From Bacteroidales bacterium (GTDB lineage Bacteria > Bacteroidota > Bacteroidia > Bacteroidales > Dysgonomonadaceae): DNA of 10,062 nucleotides. This document shows, piece by piece, positions 6,560 to 10,062 of this stretch. The notes under the pieces are model-generated. The model saw only the letters and a list, made by a program, of their open reading frames with translations, did not search any database and had not been told where the DNA came from. The DNA is taken from assembly GCA_012841425.1 (NCBI GenBank), contig DUUR01000208.1:1-10062 (forward strand), in the 5' to 3' direction. The first letter of the stretch is position 1, and the number at the start of each line of letters is the position of its first letter. The position numbers were made by a program, and so were the translations under genes.

Positions 6560-8647
6560 TCACTCTTTTACATTATTTATCTCATCCTGTTCTTCAGTGT
6601 TCTCCTCATTCTTATCTTTGGTGTGGATAAAAACGTTCTCTTTAGAACCTACAGGTTTTTGTTCGTCTATATCATTTTTATTATTCTCTTCTTTCTGCTC
6701 AAAAATCTCTTCAGAGCGTGAAGCCCAAGGACGTTTCCCAAATATATCATCTAAGTCGTGTGCAAATATGATTTCTTTTTCAAGAAGTATCTTAGCAAGC
6801 TCATTATGGCCCGTTTTCTTTTCTGTTAGTATCTGTTTTGCCCTCTCATACTGAGTAGCAATCATAGACTTAACTTCACTATCAATAAGCCTAGCAGTGT
6901 CATCACTATATGGTTTAGAAAACTGATACTCTTGTCCTGTAGAATCGTAATAGCTCAAATTAGGTAACTTATCACTCATACCCATATAGGTAATCATGGC
7001 GTATGCCTGCTTAGTCACCCTCTCAAGGTCGTTCATAGCACCCGACGAAATCTCACCAATAAACACTTCTTCAGCAGCTCGCCCTCCCAACAGAGCACAC
7101 ATCTCGTCAAGCATCTGCTCTTTAGTTGTAATTTGTCTCTCTTCGGGCAAATACCATGCAGCTCCCAAGGCCTTTCCTCTAGGTACAATTGTTACCTTCA
7201 CAAGAGGATTAGCATGTTCAAGAAACCAGCTTAGGGTTGCGTGCCCAGCCTCATGTATTGCAATTGATTTTTTCTCGTCCTGAGTAATAATCTTGTTCTT
7301 CTTTTCCAAGCCTCCCACAATTCGGTCTACCGCATTCATAAAGTCGTCTCTTTGCACAAACGACTTCTTATTGCGAGCTGCAATAAGAGCAGCTTCGTTA
7401 CATACGTTAGCGATATCAGCACCAGAGAAACCAGGTGTTTGACGTGCAAGAAAATCAATATCTATAGAATCATCTATCTTAATTGGACGTAAGTGTACTT
7501 TAAATATTTCTCTACGATCATTAAGATCAGGAAGTTCAACATATATCTGCCTGTCGAACCTACCTGCACGTAGTAAAGCCTTATCCAGTACATCAGCACG
7601 GTTTGTGGCTGCAAGAATAATTACACCACTGTTAGATCCAAAACCATCCATTTCGGTTAGAAGTTGATTTAGTGTATTCTCTCGCTCATCGTTCGAACCA
7701 AAATTGGTGTTCTTCCCTCTCGCTCTACCTACAGCATCAATCTCATCAATAAATACAATACACGGAGCTTTTTCTTTTGCCTGACGGAAAAGATCTCGCA
7801 CACGTGAAGCACCAACACCAACAAACATCTCAACGAAGTCTGAACCAGAGATTGAGAAAAATGGTACGTTCGCTTCACCAGCTACTGCTTTGGCAAGCAA
7901 TGTCTTTCCTGTTCCAGGAGGACCAACAAGTAGTGCACCCTTTGGAATCTTTCCTCCCAAGTTTGTATATAAATTGGGGCTTTTAAGGAATTCTACAATT
8001 TCCTGAACCTCCTCTTTGGCCTCAGATAAACCAGCCACATCTCTAAATGTAACCTTCTGGCTCGAATCTTTGTCAAATAACTGAGCCTTAGATTTACCTA
8101 CACTAAATACGCCGCCGCCACCTCCGCCGGCACCACCACCTTGCATTCTGCGCATCATCCATATCCAGAATACTATTAGCAATAGAAATGGGAGAAATGT
8201 AATTAACACTCCCCATACCTCAGACGTGGTATCAAATCTAACCTCAATATCATAATTCTCTTCACTCTTTACTAAATCGATATACTCCGAAATAGCATCG
8301 GGTGAGGGACCCTTTACCAATATCACCGGAGTTCTGCCGGCACGTAAAGAGTTTCCAAATATATGTTCAACAGACTCATCTCTGATGACTGCTTCAGCAC
8401 TTACCTTGTTTGTGTATACAACAATGCTTTTAATGCGGTTATCTCTAACATACTCTTGAAACTCAGACCATGTTATTTCCTTAACCGTGTTGTCTTGCCC
8501 AAAGAACCACATCCCCATCAATATAGCCAGTATAATGGCATATACCCAATAAGGGTTGAAAGGACGTTTAGGGTTTGTATTTCCTCCCAACTTTGGACGC
8601 ATTGTAGGTTGTTTACCCTTCTGATTATCTTTATTAATACTGCTCAT
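6560..8647 (-). CDS. ftsH: ATP-dependent zinc metalloprotease FtsH
   Basis: FtsH is a membrane-anchored hexameric AAA+ protease that degrades unstable membrane and cytosolic proteins. The 695-residue product shows two membrane segments (about 33-50 and 144-165) enclosing an exported domain. The AAA module has Walker A GPPGTGKT (242-249), pore loop MFVGVG (274-279), Walker B IVFIDE (297-302) and arginine fingers in LRAGRFDR (359-366). The M41 protease domain has zinc-binding HEAGH (465-469) and the probable third ligand Asp539 in NDLERVT. A run of glycines (170-179) just after the second membrane segment and a long charged C-terminal tail (about 645-695, Glu/Asn/Asp/Lys-rich) are lineage-type extensions. 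The ATG at 8647 has an AAAAAAAGAG tract directly before it. rsfS lies 64 bases upstream without an intervening promoter box, so the two are probably cotranscribed. Confidence 0.98.
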   Translation of the reverse strand: MSSINKDNQKGKQPTMRPKLGGNTNPKRPFNPYWVYAIILAILMGMWFFGQDNTVKEITWSEFQEYVRDNRIKSIVVYTNKVSAEAVIRDESVEHIFGNSLRAGRTPVILVKGPSPDAISEYIDLVKSEENYDIEVRFDTTSEVWGVLITFLPFLLLIVFWIWMMRRMQGGGAGGGGGGVFSVGKSKAQLFDKDSSQKVTFRDVAGLSEAKEEVQEIVEFLKSPNLYTNLGGKIPKGALLVGPPGTGKTLLAKAVAGEANVPFFSISGSDFVEMFVGVGASRVRDLFRQAKEKAPCIVFIDEIDAVGRARGKNTNFGSNDERENTLNQLLTEMDGFGSNSGVIILAATNRADVLDKALLRAGRFDRQIYVELPDLNDRREIFKVHLRPIKIDDSIDIDFLARQTPGFSGADIANVCNEAALIAARNKKSFVQRDDFMNAVDRIVGGLEKKNKIITQDEKKSIAIHEAGHATLSWFLEHANPLVKVTIVPRGKALGAAWYLPEERQITTKEQMLDEMCALLGGRAAEEVFIGEISSGAMNDLERVTKQAYAMITYMGMSDKLPNLSYYDSTGQEYQFSKPYSDDTARLIDSEVKSMIATQYERAKQILTEKKTGHNELAKILLEKEIIFAHDLDDIFGKRPWASRSEEIFEQKEENNKNDIDEQKPVGSKENVFIHTKDKNEENTEEQDEINNVKE

Positions 8648-8711
8648 CTCTTTTTTTATCTTACAAAAGTTGTTCCCGAAGTATAAGTAACAATTTCTTA
8701 GTAAATAAGTT

Positions 8712-9071
8712 TTAATCTAATGTAGGAATACGCTCCGAAATTGCATCTTCCCATAGATGCTCTAAATTATAAAAGCTCCTCAGTTCAGGTATGAATATAT
8801 GCACAATTATATCGCCATAATCCATTCCAATCCATTCCGATAGTTGCTTACCTTGTACACTTATAGGGCTTTCGAGTGTTTTTTCCTTTACAATTTTTTC
8901 TATAGACTCGGCCAGTGCCGATACCTGTGTGGGGGTATTACCTTCGCATATAACAAAATAATCACATATAGCACCCGTGACCCCCTTTAAACTTATAGTG
9001 TTAATGTTTTTCCCTTTTTTCTCTTGAATACCGTCTATAATATTCTGTAATAACTTGCTTTTTTCTGCCAT
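8712..9071 (-). CDS. rsfS: Ribosome silencing factor RsfS (Iojap/YbeB)
   Basis: RsfS binds protein uL14 of the large ribosomal subunit and blocks joining with the small subunit, lowering translation in starvation. The 119-residue product is of family length and shows the conserved CDYFVICEGNTPTQV (36-50), the W80...DYGDIIVHIF (84-93) core and the C-terminal PELRSFYNLEHLWEDA (95-110). The ATG at 9071 is preceded by AAAGCAAAGA, a modest ribosome-binding site. It is first in a unit with ftsH, a pairing known in Bacteroidales. Confidence 0.95.
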   Translation of the reverse strand: MAEKSKLLQNIIDGIQEKKGKNINTISLKGVTGAICDYFVICEGNTPTQVSALAESIEKIVKEKTLESPISVQGKQLSEWIGMDYGDIIVHIFIPELRSFYNLEHLWEDAISERIPTLD

Positions 9072-9097
9072 TCTTTGCTTTAAGTGAGTTAATTATA

Positions 9098-9105
9098 CAA
9101 AGATA
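9098..9105 (-). promoter_or_regulatory. Putative -7 promoter element of rsfS-ftsH
   Basis: The minus-strand reading TATCTTTG fits TAnnTTTG and lies 26 bases upstream of the rsfS ATG, giving a leader of about 20 bases. No clear -33 TTTG is visible at standard spacing. Confidence 0.5.
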
Positions 9106-9180
9106 GGGTGTTTTTTCTATAAAACTGCATATATAATGCTTCTATCCTATCAATTATATATATGTACAATAACAGTGCCA

Positions 9181-9226
9181 AAAAACAGAAAAGAGGGGAA
9201 GAACTTTTTATGCTCTCCCCCTCTTC
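9181..9226 (-). terminator. Intrinsic terminator of the DUF1080 protein gene
   Basis: On the minus strand AAGAGGGG (9226-9219) pairs with CCCCTCTT (9199-9192), with three further pairs after one mismatch near the loop, followed by TTCTGTTTTTT. It begins 24 bases after the stop codon at 9250. Confidence 0.75.
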
Positions 9227-9249
9227 AAATGATTTTATTATTCTTAAAT

Positions 9250-10062
9250 TTATAATGTTTGAAGTTTTAGATTTCTCCAAAGTACTTTAATGCCGCCACC
9301 ATCATGAATTTGAAGAGCAATACGCCCTTGAGCTTTACCAATTAATTCGTCGGTAAGGTCAACCATCTCTTCTCCATTTAAGTAAGTCTTCACATTGTCA
9401 TCTTCAACTAATATACGCAATGTATTCCACTCACCTTCTTTTAATATTTCCTCTTTCTCATCCTCAATCTGCACTAGCCATCCGCGACCGTACGATTCGT
9501 ATATGCCACCAGTATCGTACCCTTTTGGAGCAACTTCAACCTGCCATCCGTTAACAATAGCACCTGGCTCAACAAACGAACGGATAAATACACCTGAGTT
9601 GCCATCTGCCTCTTGTTTAAACTCTACAGATAGATCGAAATTATCATAATACTCACGTGTTGCAAGATAACCATATTGTTTGTCAGGACCGCTTTCACAA
9701 ACTAGTAAACCATCCTCAACATACCATTTCTCTGTACCATAAACTTCCCATCCGTGAAGGTCCTCTCCGTTAAAAAGGTTTACCTCTTTAGTTTTACGTG
9801 GAAGCTCTTTAATCTTCACATTACGGAACCAAGCAGCAGATCCATGATCTTGAAGGCAAATTACACCTTTGCGAGCTAAACCATACTCAGGTGCATTTTC
9901 CCATTTGCCACTGTTTTTACGAGTAAACCAATCTTCGCTCCATGCTTCAAACTCAACAATCTTTTCTCCGTTAAGCCAATGCTCAACATGACCGTTGTCA
10001 AAAACTATTTTAGAAGTATTCCACTCGCCAGCAGGCTTTATATTTGTCTTTTCAGGATCAGC
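9250..10062 (-). CDS. Tandem 3-keto-disaccharide hydrolase (DUF1080) domain protein, C-terminal part
   Basis: The frame stays open to the right edge, so 270 C-terminal residues are seen and the start is missing. They hold the end of one DUF1080 domain (about 1-84) and a complete second one (about 93-270). Both contain GEWNT, a strand with LNGE, and a final WRN or WFRN segment before K-K-L-type ends. The second domain begins with the typical VNLFNGEDLHGWEV and includes DGNSGVFIR and YDTGGIYE. The fold is a concanavalin-like beta-sandwich; family members are secreted or periplasmic and include enzymes that cleave 3-keto-glycosides, but others are uncharacterised, so the substrate is unknown. 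A GTG at 9819 is internal, not the start, because the conserved frame continues above it. Its terminator follows at 9181-9226. Confidence 0.9.
   Translation of the reverse strand, partial: ADPEKTNIKPAGEWNTSKIVFDNGHVEHWLNGEKIVEFEAWSEDWFTRKNSGKWENAPEYGLARKGVICLQDHGSAAWFRNVKIKELPRKTKEVNLFNGEDLHGWEVYGTEKWYVEDGLLVCESGPDKQYGYLATREYYDNFDLSVEFKQEADGNSGVFIRSFVEPGAIVNGWQVEVAPKGYDTGGIYESYGRGWLVQIEDEKEEILKEGEWNTLRILVEDDNVKTYLNGEEMVDLTDELIGKAQGRIALQIHDGGGIKVLWRNLKLQTL

Noticed and set aside
7777..7986. Plus-strand open frames opposite ftsH, radA, adk and the DUF1080 gene
   Set aside because: They are antisense shadows of strongly conserved coding sequences, with no ribosome-binding site or recognisable product.
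8108..8142. GC-rich trinucleotide-like repeat
   Set aside because: It is the glycine-rich linker of FtsH after the second membrane segment, common in this family, not a separate repeat element.
9089..9280. Minus-strand open frame of 63 codons between the DUF1080 gene and rsfS
   Set aside because: It overlaps the DUF1080 gene end and covers the terminator and the rsfS promoter; composition looks like translated AT-rich spacer.
1..10062. A previously undescribed multi-gene system, CRISPR array, defence island or toxin-antitoxin pair
   Set aside because: Almost all coding capacity is assigned to well-known families in standard arrangements; no repeat-spacer array or clustered unknown genes are present.

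Overview
The window is a stretch of ordinary chromosome from a member of the Bacteroidota, most likely the order Bacteroidales. Four observations point there. The DNA is AT-rich with weak Shine-Dalgarno sites. TAnnTTTG-type -7 promoter elements precede most transcription units. The block order adk-obg-pgeF and the pair rsfS-ftsH are familiar from that group. The proteins themselves (short-form Adk, OCT-less Obg, RadA, Tex) are of the type seen in that group. The genus cannot be named from the sequence.

Left part (1-2310): a divergent pair. tex, a transcription accessory RNA-binding protein, runs off the left edge on the minus strand. radA, a recombination and branch-migration ATPase, is complete on the plus strand. 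Middle (2382-2781): a tRNA-Cys(GCA) gene with its own promoter and terminator faces a small minus-strand gene for a charged helical protein resembling the sll1863-type stress proteins. The tRNA terminator hairpin lies inside the 3' end of that gene. Then (3009-5647) comes a plus-strand operon, adk-obg-pgeF: adenylate kinase, a ribosome-assembly GTPase, and a laccase-domain peptidoglycan-editing/purine enzyme that overlaps obg. It ends in a strong bidirectional terminator.

Right part (5701-9105), all minus strand: an Fe-type superoxide dismutase carrying a lipoprotein signal peptide and having its own promoter, and an rsfS-ftsH transcription unit ending in an intrinsic terminator. rsfS encodes the ribosome silencing factor and ftsH the membrane AAA protease. 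Finally (9181-10062) the 3' part of a gene with tandem 3-keto-disaccharide hydrolase (DUF1080) domains enters from the right edge, with its own terminator.

The genes are mainly housekeeping: nucleotide balance, ribosome assembly and hibernation, protein quality control, DNA repair and oxidative defence. I found no CRISPR array, insertion sequence, phage gene, toxin-antitoxin pair or defence island, and no convincing undescribed multi-gene system. The points most worth a second look are the exported lipoprotein superoxide dismutase with a possible internal cytosolic start, the tRNA terminator embedded in a coding sequence, the small stress-type helical protein, and the duplicated DUF1080 domain protein.
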